Origin: Helianthus annuus
Lineage: Eukaryota > Streptophyta > Magnoliopsida > Asterales > Asteraceae
DNA: 64,000 bases
Reading direction: 5' to 3'
Assembly: GCF_002127325.2 (NCBI RefSeq)
Contig: NC_035437.2
Location: forward strand, 117,586,561-117,650,560
Shown here: one piece after another, positions 1-10,360 of the stretch
Layout: each line of letters begins with the position of its first letter
How positions within the stretch are numbered: the stretch's first letter is position 1
Made by a program: the position numbers and the translations under genes
The notes under the pieces: model-generated
Databases searched by the model: none
What the model was told of the DNA's origin: nothing
What the model saw: only the letters and a program-made list of their open reading frames with translations

Positions 1-387
1 GCATCACTGGACTCATTCGAGGACTTTCATGCCAAGTTTCTCGCTCATTTCAGCCAACAACGACGTCACACGCGTGACTCGTTGGACGTCATGAATATTT
101 GGCGCAGAGACAACGAATCCCTAGAAGCATTCGTTGTCCGATACAATAAGGAGTGCCTGGAAATAGGCGACGTGGCAGATCAAATGGCACGGAACCATTT
201 CATCAGGGCCGTGAAAGATAGGCAGATGGTTATGACCATCTCTGGCAAAGAAGGCTTGCCTAAAAAATGGGAAGATGTCATGACCGCAGTCAAGACATAT
301 GCCCAGACACAGCGGTCCCTCGAACCGCATGTGGCAAAGGCAGAGCCCCAGGCCGAAACTTCCAACCACGGGTCCAAGCGTAACTAA
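1..387 (+). pseudogene. gag C-terminal part of the Tat element, 5'-truncated by window
   Basis: The frame is open from base 1 to a TAA at 385-387 (128 codons visible). The translation has the helical retrotransposon gag look (Retrotrans_gag type), with motifs such as FEDFHAKFLAHF and ESLEAFVVRYNKE. The capsid-like domain is therefore cut by the window start. The rest of gag, including a degenerate zinc-knuckle-like CEYHKDSGHTTNNC near base 630, is in the next frame (+2) and is fused to pol. A one-base shift between about 340 and 387 separates the two. It could be a decay mutation or a gag-pol frameshift site; no other copy in the window covers it, so I cannot decide. Confidence 0.75.
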
Positions 388-3300
388 ACGCAACCGAGAC
401 GTAGGGAATAGCGATATTTCCAAACCATACGTCCCGCGGACCAACCCGTTTGACCCGAGGAAACGCAGCCCTCAACGGGACAACCGGGAACCAAAGAAAG
501 ATTCTCGGGACCGCAACTGGACCGAGATCAACATGTCGCCAAGCGAGGTCCTTCTTGCGGACCCGCAATTCTTGCGACCGGCCCAACCGATGAAGTCCAA
601 GAAAAATCAGGACCTCACACTCTACTGTGAGTATCACAAGGACTCGGGCCACACCACCAACAACTGCATCAGTCTCCGGCTGGAGATTGAGCGGGCCTTA
701 AAAGAGGGGAAACTGCAACACCTTTTGCCAGGTGGGCAAAAACCCACCAAGCGCATCACCCCTCATGGCGAAGGTACCTCCTCCGGAAAGAGAACCATGT
801 ACGTGGCTTCCACCTACATGATCAACGGAGGCAAAGGTATGCCGCGCAAAGCGGCGAGAAGGCCGGACAATGACTGGAAAGACGAGCAAGTCGTCTTTCC
901 AAAAGTTCGAGGCGGACCGCGCGATAGGCGCGCCGTCGTTATTACAGGCCAACTGGCACATTACTGCACCGAGCGTCTATTCATCGACCTGGGCAGTACT
1001 TCTGATATAATCTACGAACAATGCTTCAACCAGTTCGACCAAGAGGACAAAGATCGGTTGCAAGCAGTAGATTACCCATTGGCCGGGTTCGCAGGGGAAA
1101 CTGTCTTTCCCCTGGGCCAGATCACTTTTCCTGTGCGTCTTACCAGCGGCAGACACACAAGAATAGAAGAGGTGAACTTTATGGTTTTACCTCACACCTC
1201 CAGATATGACGTACTCCTTGGGAGAGAATCCCAAGGCGATTTCAATATGATTACATCCGTCCCCCACTCTGCTGTCGGTTTTCCAACCGAATCGGGGGTC
1301 GCGATAATCTACGCACGAAAAGACGTGATGATAACGGACGAACTACGTCCGACCAAGGTCGCAAGGCCTACCCCCAGCAACCAACCAGAGAAATGGATTC
1401 TCAACGCGAGATACCCAGAACAAAAGGTTATATTGGGTCACGCCTTGTCCCCGACCACAAGAGCGCACCTGAAGCAGCTTCTCTTCGGGAACCAAGACAT
1501 TTTCGCATGGACACCCGCAGACATGACAGGGGTCCCGCGTGATATTGCGCAACACCACTTGAACACCTCACCAGGTATCAAGCCGGTGATCCAAGGCCAA
1601 CGCCACCTTGGGTCCGCTAAAAATCAGGCGATGCAAGAGCAAGTCGAAGAACTGCTCTCCGCAGGCATCCTGCGGGTAATCAAATACCAGACTTGGTTAT
1701 CCAACCCAGTTATGGTAGAAAAACCATCCGGGGGCTGGCGCATGTGCGTCGATTACAAAGACCTTAACAAGGCCTGCCTCAAGGATTGTTACGCACTTCC
1801 GGAAATCGACGAAAAGGTCGATAATCTCGCACCATTCAGATGGAAGTGTTTCCTCGATTGCTACAAAGGGTACCATCAGGTACAAATGGCGATCGAGGAT
1901 GAAGACAAAACGGCATTCCGCACTCCCACTGGGAATTACTGTTATACAAAAATGCCGTTTGGGTTGCGCAACGCGGGCGCAACCTATCAAAAGCTGATGA
2001 ACGACACTTTCCGCGGCCAAATAAGCAAAAGTGTCGAAATCTACATGGACGACCTAGTCGTCATGAGCATGGAGGAAGATACCATGCTCACAGACATTGA
2101 AAGGACATTCCAGACTCTACGAAGCGTTAACATAAAGCTCAATCTAGGGAAATGCTCGTTTGGAATGGAAGAAGGCAAGTTCCTTGGGTTCATCGTGACA
2201 AAAGATGGATTCAAGGTAAACCCGGAGAAAGTTCAGGCGATCGAGCGCATGCCATCGCCTTCATCGATGAAAGATATGCAACGATTAGCCGGCAGGCTAG
2301 CGGCACTCAACAGATTCTTAACCAACCATGCAGCTAAGTCTTATCCTTTCATCAAGACCCTGCGGAACTATTTAAAGAAAGAACAATTCCAGTGGACCGC
2401 AGAGGCTGAAAACGCCTTCCGGGAAATGAAGGAGTGTTTGATACAACTCCCAACCTTAACCGCACCACGCAAGGAGGAGCCACTCATATTATACCTATCT
2501 GCCGCGGACAACGCGGTAGGTGCGGTATTGATAGTGGAGCGGGAGGGGGTTCAAACACCCATCTATTACATCAGCAAGATGCTCAACGACCCAGAAACAA
2601 GGTACTCAATAATGGAAAAATTGGTGCTAGCATTGGTGCACGCTTCAAGACGGTTGCGACGCTACTTCGCAAATCACGTCATCACAGTGCTAACCAATTA
2701 CAGGATCGGCCCGATCCTATCCAAACCTGACATTTCTGGGAGATTAGCAAAATGGGCAATAGAGCTGGGCGCGCACACGTTGAACTACAAACCGCGCCCC
2801 GCGATAAAAGGCCAAATCTTAGCTGATTTCGCTGCCGAAGTACCGGTGAATCGCATCAAAGAATGCGAACAAGCACAAAACCCTGCACCAACGCCATCTT
2901 CCTCAGAAACTTGGGCACTATTTACCGACGGTGCCTCCAACGAGGAAGGTGCGGGCGCAGGTCTGCGACTCGTCAGCCCTGATGGCCAAGAACTTACATA
3001 TGCCATCCGCCTCGATTTCAAAAGCACAAATAACGAGGCCGAATATGAAGCCCTACTGGCAGGACTACGTTTAGCAGTCAAACTCGGCGTGCAGCATCTG
3101 GAAGCACACGTCGACTCTTTGTTGGTTGCAGGACAAATACGCGGCGACTATGCCGCAAAGGTGGATATCATGATCCTCTACCTCGAGCAAGCCCTGCAAC
3201 TAACATCCAAATTCGCTTCGTTCAATATCCGACATATTAATCGAAGTGAAAATAAGTCCATGGATGCACTATCAAAACTCGCATCCACCAGCTTCCAGCA

Positions 3301-4531
3301 CTTGGCAAAGGAGATACGCATCGAAATTCTGCAAAATCCTTCGGTACCCCTGCGCCAAGTCAACGTCATTCAATACGGTACAACATCATGGATGACACCT
3401 ATTATCGCATATCTGCAATCAGGTGTGACCCCCGAAAGCAAATCAGAGGCACGCAAGCTACAATACAAAGCGTGCCATTATCAAATGGGAGACGGTATCT
3501 TATACCGCAAATCATACCTAGGGCCACTACTACGATGCGTCAACCCCCAGGATGCCACATACCTCATCCGAGAGATACACGAGGGCATATGTGGCATACA
3601 TGCTAGACCACGCATGGTAGTGGCCAAAATCATGAATGCCGGGTATTACTGGCCCGGTATGCACCTGGACGCCGTCAAAGAGTTGCGCAAATGCATTGAC
3701 TGTCAACGTCATGCTCCAAAAACTTTGCGGCCAAAGAACAACTTAGTCCCCGTCACAACCGCATGGCCCTTTCAGAAATGGGCAATTGACGTTGTGGGAC
3801 CTTTCCCTGACGCTCCGGGTGCGGTCAAATTTATCATAGTAGCGGTTGATTACTTCACAAAATGGGTAGAAGTAAAACCGCTCGCCTCAACCACTGCTAT
3901 GTTAACGAGAAAATTCATTTGGGAACACATCATCTGTCGTTTCGGTTTACCAATGTGCATTGTCACCGATAATGGCACCAACTTTGCTGCTGACGAATTT
4001 CAAAAATGGCTAAAAGAACTACACGTTGAACACATATTCTCGTCCGTGGCACATCCGCAAGGAAACGACCAAGTTGAGAGTATCAACAAAAGCCTAGTCG
4101 AGGGCATCAAAGCAAGGTTGGGAACAGCCAGGCGTGGCTGGGTCGATGAACTCCCAAGTATCTTATGGGCTCACCGTACTAGCCCAAAAACAAGCAATGG
4201 GGAAACACCCTTCAGCCTAGTCTACGGTTCAGAAGCGGTGATCCCCGCAGAAGTAGGTCTCCCCTCTCCTAGAATGTTGGCTATTGAAAAACTAGATAAC
4301 ATCACAGAACGCAGGATCGATTTGGACCTCTTAAAGAAAGGCGCGAAAACGCTGCCATCAACGAGGCCAAATATAAATCCAAACTTGAAAAGTACTACAA
4401 CACGCGCGTCCGCGTTTGTACTTTCAATCCAGGAGACTACGTCCTACGCGACAACGAAGCATCTAATGCTGAGCGCCCAGGCAAACTTGCCCCCAAGTGG
4501 GAAGGACCCTACCTCATCAAAGAGGTCTTAG
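299..4531 (+). CDS. gag tail-pol polyprotein of Tat element (PR-RT-RNH-aRNH-IN)
   Basis: A 1410-codon open frame; the ATG at 299 lies inside gag sequence and is probably not the true start. Domains in order: gag C-terminus with a CEYHKDSGHTTNNC knuckle-like motif (about residues 110-125); aspartic protease with DLGSTSDII (about 229); reverse transcriptase with CVDYKDLNKA and YMDDLVV at about 585; a first RNase H starting near LILYLSAADNAVGAV (about 737); a second, archaeal-type RNase H with TDGAS, NNEAEYEALLAG and HVDSL; integrase with an HHCC zinc region ending CIDCQ, then the D-D-E residues in AIDVVGP, TDNGTNF and QVESIN. The second RNase H marks the Tat group. The frame runs off course near base 4333, where the last 67 residues are nonsense; the true tail continues in frame +1. 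Key catalytic residues remain, so decay is recent. Confidence 0.9.
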   Translation: MPRHSGPSNRMWQRQSPRPKLPTTGPSVTKRNRDVGNSDISKPYVPRTNPFDPRKRSPQRDNREPKKDSRDRNWTEINMSPSEVLLADPQFLRPAQPMKSKKNQDLTLYCEYHKDSGHTTNNCISLRLEIERALKEGKLQHLLPGGQKPTKRITPHGEGTSSGKRTMYVASTYMINGGKGMPRKAARRPDNDWKDEQVVFPKVRGGPRDRRAVVITGQLAHYCTERLFIDLGSTSDIIYEQCFNQFDQEDKDRLQAVDYPLAGFAGETVFPLGQITFPVRLTSGRHTRIEEVNFMVLPHTSRYDVLLGRESQGDFNMITSVPHSAVGFPTESGVAIIYARKDVMITDELRPTKVARPTPSNQPEKWILNARYPEQKVILGHALSPTTRAHLKQLLFGNQDIFAWTPADMTGVPRDIAQHHLNTSPGIKPVIQGQRHLGSAKNQAMQEQVEELLSAGILRVIKYQTWLSNPVMVEKPSGGWRMCVDYKDLNKACLKDCYALPEIDEKVDNLAPFRWKCFLDCYKGYHQVQMAIEDEDKTAFRTPTGNYCYTKMPFGLRNAGATYQKLMNDTFRGQISKSVEIYMDDLVVMSMEEDTMLTDIERTFQTLRSVNIKLNLGKCSFGMEEGKFLGFIVTKDGFKVNPEKVQAIERMPSPSSMKDMQRLAGRLAALNRFLTNHAAKSYPFIKTLRNYLKKEQFQWTAEAENAFREMKECLIQLPTLTAPRKEEPLILYLSAADNAVGAVLIVEREGVQTPIYYISKMLNDPETRYSIMEKLVLALVHASRRLRRYFANHVITVLTNYRIGPILSKPDISGRLAKWAIELGAHTLNYKPRPAIKGQILADFAAEVPVNRIKECEQAQNPAPTPSSSETWALFTDGASNEEGAGAGLRLVSPDGQELTYAIRLDFKSTNNEAEYEALLAGLRLAVKLGVQHLEAHVDSLLVAGQIRGDYAAKVDIMILYLEQALQLTSKFASFNIRHINRSENKSMDALSKLASTSFQHLAKEIRIEILQNPSVPLRQVNVIQYGTTSWMTPIIAYLQSGVTPESKSEARKLQYKACHYQMGDGILYRKSYLGPLLRCVNPQDATYLIREIHEGICGIHARPRMVVAKIMNAGYYWPGMHLDAVKELRKCIDCQRHAPKTLRPKNNLVPVTTAWPFQKWAIDVVGPFPDAPGAVKFIIVAVDYFTKWVEVKPLASTTAMLTRKFIWEHIICRFGLPMCIVTDNGTNFAADEFQKWLKELHVEHIFSSVAHPQGNDQVESINKSLVEGIKARLGTARRGWVDELPSILWAHRTSPKTSNGETPFSLVYGSEAVIPAEVGLPSPRMLAIEKLDNITERRIDLDLLKKGAKTLPSTRPNINPNLKSTTTRASAFVLSIQETTSYATTKHLMLSAQANLPPSGKDPTSSKRS

Positions 4532-4620
4532 GAAAAGGCACATACAAATTACAAACGTTAGAAGGCGAACCTATCGCACGAACATGGAACGCACAACAGC
4601 TTCGACGCTGTTATATGTAA
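4334..4620 (+). pseudogene. displaced C-terminal tail of Tat integrase
   Basis: After about 4333 the integrase C-terminus continues in frame +1 and ends at the TAA at 4618-4620. It contains the motif FNPGDYVLR and, further on, KLAPKWEGPYLI, the usual beta-rich GPF-like end of gypsy integrases, and closes with RTWNAQQLRRCYM. A single-base deletion in the stretch ctcttaaagaaagg explains the shift from the main pol frame. No chromodomain follows. This is a direct reading of the sequence; whether the shift is biological or a sequencing error cannot be settled here. Confidence 0.85.
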
Positions 4621-4919
4621 GCCATGTTCCTACATTTTCTATGTAACATACCGGGCCGCAGGCCATTGGCAAATAAATAAATAAGCAATTTTATACATTA
4701 TTGTTTGTTACTACTATTACAAATGCGTGTTCCACTTTGCGGTATCCCAAAAACAGATCGGCAAAATCTTCATTCGCGATACCCATACAAAGTGGTAACC
4801 ACACACAAATATTGTAATAGGCCAGCAAAAGGCAAAAAGACTTGCATATTTATCCGGCCGGATAAACAAGTTTTTGTTAACACTTAACACAATTCCTGAG
4901 CCCAAAAAGGCAAACAATG

Positions 4920-5131
4920 GAATTGACGCATACTCATACGATAAAGGTATGGAGTATACTTGACCCCATTCACAAATGGGTAGAGTTCCGGATATATAAG
5001 CTTTTACAAAGCTTACACAATTCTAAAACCCTAACGGGGTAAATAACAGAATTGACGCGTACTCATACGACAAAAGTATGGAGTATACTTAACCCCATTC
5101 ACAAATGGGTAAAGTTCCGCATACATACGTT
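4920..5131 (+). repeat. two-copy tandem repeat (129-bp period) between pol and antisense gene
   Basis: A unit starting GAATTGACGC and running through ACTCATACGA, GTATGGAGTATACTT and CCCCATTCACAAATGGGTA occurs at 4920 and again at 5049, with about ten differences over roughly 80 aligned bases. It sits in the untranslated gap 4621-5286 between the pol stop and the 3' end of the antisense gene. The gap also has an 18-bp perfect palindrome TTTATCCGGCCGGATAAA at 4849-4866. The two genes converge here, so the gap should hold both 3' ends. No protein-coding signal was seen in it. Confidence 0.8.
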
Positions 5132-5286
5132 CAAACATGCAAGAATTAAAAACACTTGTACAAGCTGAACAAAAAACTTTATATTCAAAAAATTCAAGCA
5201 CCCACGCGATGCTTAATGGATTTACATAAAGTTCCTAATATATACAAGGGGAAAACAAAAAGGGGGCACACTTGCCAACCTAAACC

Positions 5287-8200
5287 CTATTTCGTACCGC
5301 TGGTACCCGCGTCATCTCCTGCACCACCAGCGGGATCCTCCTCTTCGGCATCAGCATACAGCATCCGCAGCCGGTCAACGTAATCCGCAGCCTCTAAACA
5401 GTCGTCCAACTTCTCTACACAAGAGAGGGACGTATCATAAAAGGAGGCTACGGCCGCGTTTAGGCGACCTTCGGTATCCACGTCCCGAAAGCCGGATCGC
5501 TCTTCGATAACACCGCCTATAGACATGACGTTCATATGGGAAATGCAGCGGTTATAACCAGCTTTAAAGCCAGCGTCACGAGCACGCTGCTTGACCAAGT
5601 CCAAACCAGCTGCGGTTTCAGGAGCATCCATAATGGCCTGAACAATCTGCAACACAAGAATAATAAAGTCAGCGTATGGTCAACTTTTGGCACAAACATC
5701 ACAACATACTTACATGCGCGATACCATGCCTCCGCATCCATTCACGGTCAGCCTCCAGTTGGTTATACGAAGAGGTCAGAGCATCTCTGGCCTCAACGGC
5801 AACATTGGCCCGCTCTTCCGCTGCAGTCATGCGGGCTGTGAGGTCAGTGACCGCGACCTCCCGGGTCTGAACCTCAGCCTGTCAAAGAGCAGAAAACAGT
5901 TTACTCAGTAAACATTTTCAAAAAGCAGGGAAATATAAAACAAAGGTAACAAGTCATACCTGAAGGCTGGCAACAACTTTATCCAAACGAATGCGCTCAG
6001 CATTCGCCTCTTCAAGAGCCTTGGAAGAACGGCTCTCCCTCTCTTCGGCCTCCTCCAAGGCCTTCGCAGCACGCGCCCCGGCTTCCTTGGCCTCATCAAA
6101 CGCCTTTATGGCCCCGGCCTCCGCCTGCTGCGCTTTAACCGCAATTGCCTCAGCTGCAGCTTTCTCTTTGCTCAAGGCAACGTTCGCTGCCTTGGCGTTC
6201 GTCAACTCCTGCCGAGCACGGAACAAATTGTCATTCTGCTTAGCCCAAGATTCATTCCACTTCTTGCGTTCGTTGGACAACTTTTCGTTCCAACTCTTGC
6301 GTTCATCAGAAAGGAGTTTGGCAAGAGTACGAACCTGTTTCAGCTGAGCAGTGGCAGCCCACTCCGAGGTCTGCTTCTGCTTCTCAAACGCAGCTCTATC
6401 CTTCTCAAGCTGCTCCGCACCCGCACGAGCAGCCTTGATCAACTCTTCCGCTTCGGCCCGCATGCGAGCAGCTTCATCCTCTCTGCGGCCTAACACCTTG
6501 TAGTCTTCCAAAATGGCGTTAGCCACTATGGAACTTCCTACTAGCAAGGTGGAGAGTTGATTGATGCGCAACTCACGGGGGGCGGCACGGGCACGTTCCA
6601 CTTCAAAGGGGGTACCCAAACCACCCAGAATCTCCTTACACGCAGAAGGGTCGTTGGAAATATCATCCCCCTGCATAACAGTCCAGGGGAGTCGGTGATA
6701 AACAGTACTTCGACCCTGGGTATAGGTGCGGTAATAATACTCCAATTCAGACTCCCCAGGCTGAATTAGAGGCCCATCATAACCCGCACCACCGACAGAT
6801 GAACCGGTACCCTTCTCACCAGCAGGAGACTTCTGCGGCTCAGCATCATGCTGCCGCACCTCAGCATCAGTTTTTTGCGGCTCTGCATCAGACTTTTGCT
6901 TCCCAGAATCAGAAAACCGCAGACCCAAATTATCACCCTCATTGGGAGAGATCAGATTGTTGGACGAATCAACGGTATCGAATATCTGGGTCGCGACCTC
7001 CTCTGCGGTACCCTCCGTTTGCACGGTCGAATCAGGCACCACCTTGACAAAGGGTGCCGAAGGTTCCTCTGACGCACCCGCACCTGCACCCGTGGCATGC
7101 GGAGGTGACAACGAAGCATCAAAGATAGAAAAATCTTTATCTTGAAGCTCTGCAAAACAAAGTCAAATAGCTATCAAAACACAAGTTGTACATAACACTT
7201 GAGACAAGCAATACAACACTTACCAACAGTACCCGCCGGTTTCTTTGATGTCGGACCAGTCCTCTTAGACTGCAACCTCTGACGTTTCGGTCCACCGGCA
7301 CCAGCGGCCGTCTCTTCTACTTGCCTCTTCCCAGCACCAGACTGCGAGCCCGCAGCTGTACCCAAACCCTCAAGGGTATCAGATACTATCACATAATCCA
7401 AGTATCTACGGAAAGAAGAGTGAGAGATACCTGCCGCCTGCGGTACCAGATGAGGCACAACACTAACCTCCGGTATTTTCTTTTGGCGAAAGCGTACGCC
7501 TTTCACCGTTTGCCTCTTAGGCACACCCTTCGCATCAGGGTCCCCTAAGGCCCCAAGATCACCTGCATGAAAACCATCCAAGAGGTGAGTCAGTGCAACC
7601 ATTATTGTTATCACAAGAATAAAGGATTCCTAAACATACCTTTGCCCCGCGGCAACTCAACTGCTAATGCGGCCTCAGTAGGCAACCGGAAGTTATCTCG
7701 AATGATAACATTAAACTCCTCCTCGCCATCCGCACAAACAACTGTTTCAACCTGGCCCTGGAAATCCGGGGCAAACATCCTCCATAACGGAGCATCCTCT
7801 GATAGCAAACGCACAAGTCAGTAACGCATACGGGGATAAGGAAGTTAAACAAATGAAAAGTACGTACCACCACTTTTCTCCCGCACCACGGGCTTTGACT
7901 TCTTGTTCCTCCTTGTCAGCATCATGCGCAACACCCACAACTGTGTGTTGCTCAGCTTCACCGACTCAATGGTCTGCAACTGCGGAAACCACTCCACCGA
8001 CTTCGTGCTAGGGACTGCAATGGTCTCTGATATGATCGTATCGGTCACATTCCGAAACGTCATATTGCCAACAATCGCAGCAGCCTTGATGTAAAATAAC
8101 TTCATTTTCCACTTCGTCATCCCCTTGGGAGGAGTCATCAGCTTGGGACTACCCTCTCGTTGACGGAAAGAAAAGAACCCCAAAGACACCGTCATTTGAT

Positions 8201-8624
8201 AAAACCGTCGGAAATCTCCAACGGTAGGCTCGATGCCAAGAGCACGAAAGGTGAATTCAAAATTTCGAATCCGAATCATACCAAACGGACTCAGTTGAGA
8301 AATGTGGACCTTGTACCACTCCAAAACCTCAACAACAAAAACAGTCAAAGGTAACCGGAGATTACAGTCACCAAAAAAGTCTGCCCACATGGTCACATAA
8401 CCGGCCGGAGCATCGGCACCGGTGTCACCATCCGATGGGTAACAGGCCCCATATTCAGGGGGCATTTGGATATCACGAATCAGACGATCAAAGGTCTTCT
8501 TGGTCCACTTTAACACCGGTAAACCATCACCGGTGGCTCCCTCCTCTTCTTGCTCCGCCACCACCGGCGATGAAGGCTCCGGGTTTTCACCCTCCACATT
8601 GTGTGGACTTGATGGTTCAGCCAT
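5287..8624 (-). CDS. antisense spliced gene of Tat element, gypsy-type putative transposase family, 989 aa
   Basis: Six exons can be read on the minus strand: 8624-7868, 7798-7640, 7562-7224, 7149-5960, 5878-5714 and 5646-5287. Every intron is GT-AG with good sites (for example GTACGT, GTATGT, GTAAGT donors and TGCAG or GACAG acceptors). The summed length is 2970 nt, exactly 990 codons with the TAG stop at 5287-5289. The N-terminal third (about residues 40-260) resembles the domain known as 'Transposase (putative) gypsy type' (PF04195), with motifs FGDCNLRLPL and HISQLSPFGM. A basic Lys/Arg-rich stretch and the motif YLDYVIVSDTLEGLG follow in exon 3. About residues 640-870 are an Ala/Glu/Lys-rich coiled coil. 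The C-terminus is acidic and Gly-rich. No catalytic DDE triad is evident, so 'transposase' is only a family label; function unknown. It lies antisense to the retroelement and converges on pol. Alternative: a captured host gene. Confidence 0.85.
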
Positions 8625-10348
8625 CAGAAATGTCGAAGAAACGAAAGAAAGTGAGTAGAAACACTAAACTCAGAAAACCTCACCGGAAACTTCAAACAAT
8701 TGATCGGAGGAGACAAAGTAACTTCTTTTCTCTCACCGGCAAATTTTTTGAAATTTTGAACAAGTGAGGGGAAACCACGAACGGTTTCCCCTTATATACC
8801 CATCGCAATTAATGAGGAGGAAGAAAACGAATCATCACGTTCAAAAAGAACGAATTGCGCGACACCACGTGTCAAGCGCCGTTTCCGCTGACGGTTACCA
8901 CGCGCGCGTGGCCGCCCACGCGCCTGACATAGGAGACGTTTACACTCCTTGCTACAGTGCATTTAATGCCTCGGGCAGTGCAAATGTCCTTTCATTTCAG
9001 CACATGCCAGATAATCTCACCAACTTCCACCAACTCACACGTGCGCTCAGCCACGTATGTAACAAAAAGCGACTACCTTATCCAATTGCAAGCGGTATGC
9101 GGTTTCTCTGGTATACTGCACCATAACCCATACCGCATATCGTTTTTTTTACATACCCCTAAAAATAGGCAAAAATATATGTCTTCACACTATAAGGGGG
9201 TATAATACCTTTCCGCACTACCCACGAGCATACGTGGAATATGCGGAAATGACACACACGAGCCCGTTCAGGTGTGTCAGATACTCAGAACCAGCATTGT
9301 TCTTTGGACTGAACCGCATCTCAGAAATAGGTAAACCGCATTGCCTTCATTCTCTTCAAGCTTCAAATCCCTCCTGTCCGGTTCACAACCACAGAGGGTA
9401 CATGAACACCTTCTTTAACTTGAAGAAGGAAGGGAATGTACGCGCGCGCACATCAGCAACCCTGACTCCTGAACCTTCAAGAGCCGCATCCGAGCAACAC
9501 ACCCGTTTCGAGTGAATATGGGAATGCAAAACCGCAGACACTCATGAGTCACTGCGGACATAACCATAGCTTCCGGAAATGGTTGCTACGGTAGAGCCAC
9601 AACTAACTCCACATCGAGGGACGAAACTACTCCAAGGAAAACTCCTCGATACTGGAGCGGGAAGGAAGGTGCCTAAGGAAGAGATGCAGACGACATCCCC
9701 AATAATCATACGAGCCCTTGTCGAACAGCAAGCGGTCGAACAAGCGGTAACAAGTCTGCTTATGACTTTGTTACCCTACTTGTACGTTGGATAGAATAAA
9801 CAATGATGGGCATTACCATGCCTATGATCATGTTTATTTGACCGTTATCCAGAATCACATTGTTCGACCAAACATGGCCAACAATGTCAAGCAACGAGGT
9901 AACCGCAAAGGACGTGCGGTTACTTGAGAGCTAATGGGAAGAACATGAACACCCCACGAAAGGAATCATCATTAGATATCCAATCATGGGAACAACATGC
10001 TCTCTTCTTCATTCACCACTTTAAAGGTTGGGTCGAAGTTTGTGCACACCTTCAACCACATCTCAAAGATTGGTTCGAAGTTTGTACACTTCCTCCAACT
10101 AATTCCTACAGTTGGTTCGGCACACCAACAGGTGGCAACCAGCCAAAGGCTGAGAATTTCGCATCAGACGAAACATTTTCACCGGTACGGAAGAGGCGTC
10201 AAATGACCCTTCCAGACCTCCAGCTTGATTTACAAACAGAAAAGACCATCCACATGGTCTAGGATCTTCTCCAGACTCCAAACTACCTTCTAAACACCAT
10301 AGTCCAGTACTCCTCCCACATACAACTTGTATGTGGCAGCAACACTAG
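8625..10348 (+). other. Tat 3' untranslated spacer, no gene
   Basis: This 1.7 kb between the antisense ATG and the polypurine tract has only short frames that look like chance. It holds the antisense promoter region near 8790 and, at about 10022-10102, a degenerate short repeat around TCGAAGTTTGTGCACACCTTC and TCGAAGTTTGTACACTTCCTC. Its second copy, 48567-50290, differs by only a few bases. Confidence 0.6.
8792..8798 (-). promoter_or_regulatory. TATA box for the antisense gene
   Basis: On the minus strand the sequence GATGGGTATATAAGGGG lies about 170 bases upstream of the antisense ATG at 8624. The second Tat element has GATGGGTATAAATATGGGG 118-125 bases upstream of its own antisense ATG. 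The shared GATGGGTATAWA core in otherwise diverged DNA supports a real promoter. Confidence 0.6.
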
Positions 10349-10360
10349 ACTGGGGGGACT
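10349..10360 (+). promoter_or_regulatory. polypurine tract of Tat element
   Basis: ACTGGGGGGACT lies directly before the LTR start TGAAGGG. The same sequence in reverse complement borders the LTR of the second Tat element at 42675, which supports both the tract and the LTR boundary. It would prime plus-strand DNA synthesis. Confidence 0.75.

Noticed and set aside
5991..7145. Plus-strand frames of 60-118 codons opposite the antisense gene
   Set aside because: They are shadows of a coiled-coil coding exon with biased codons; the minus strand has the spliced, phase-consistent gene.
9176..9515. Small plus-strand frames in the Tat 3' spacer (about 9000-10260)
   Set aside because: They differ in length between the two duplicate copies through single substitutions, lack domains, and are consistent with chance in a GC-moderate region.
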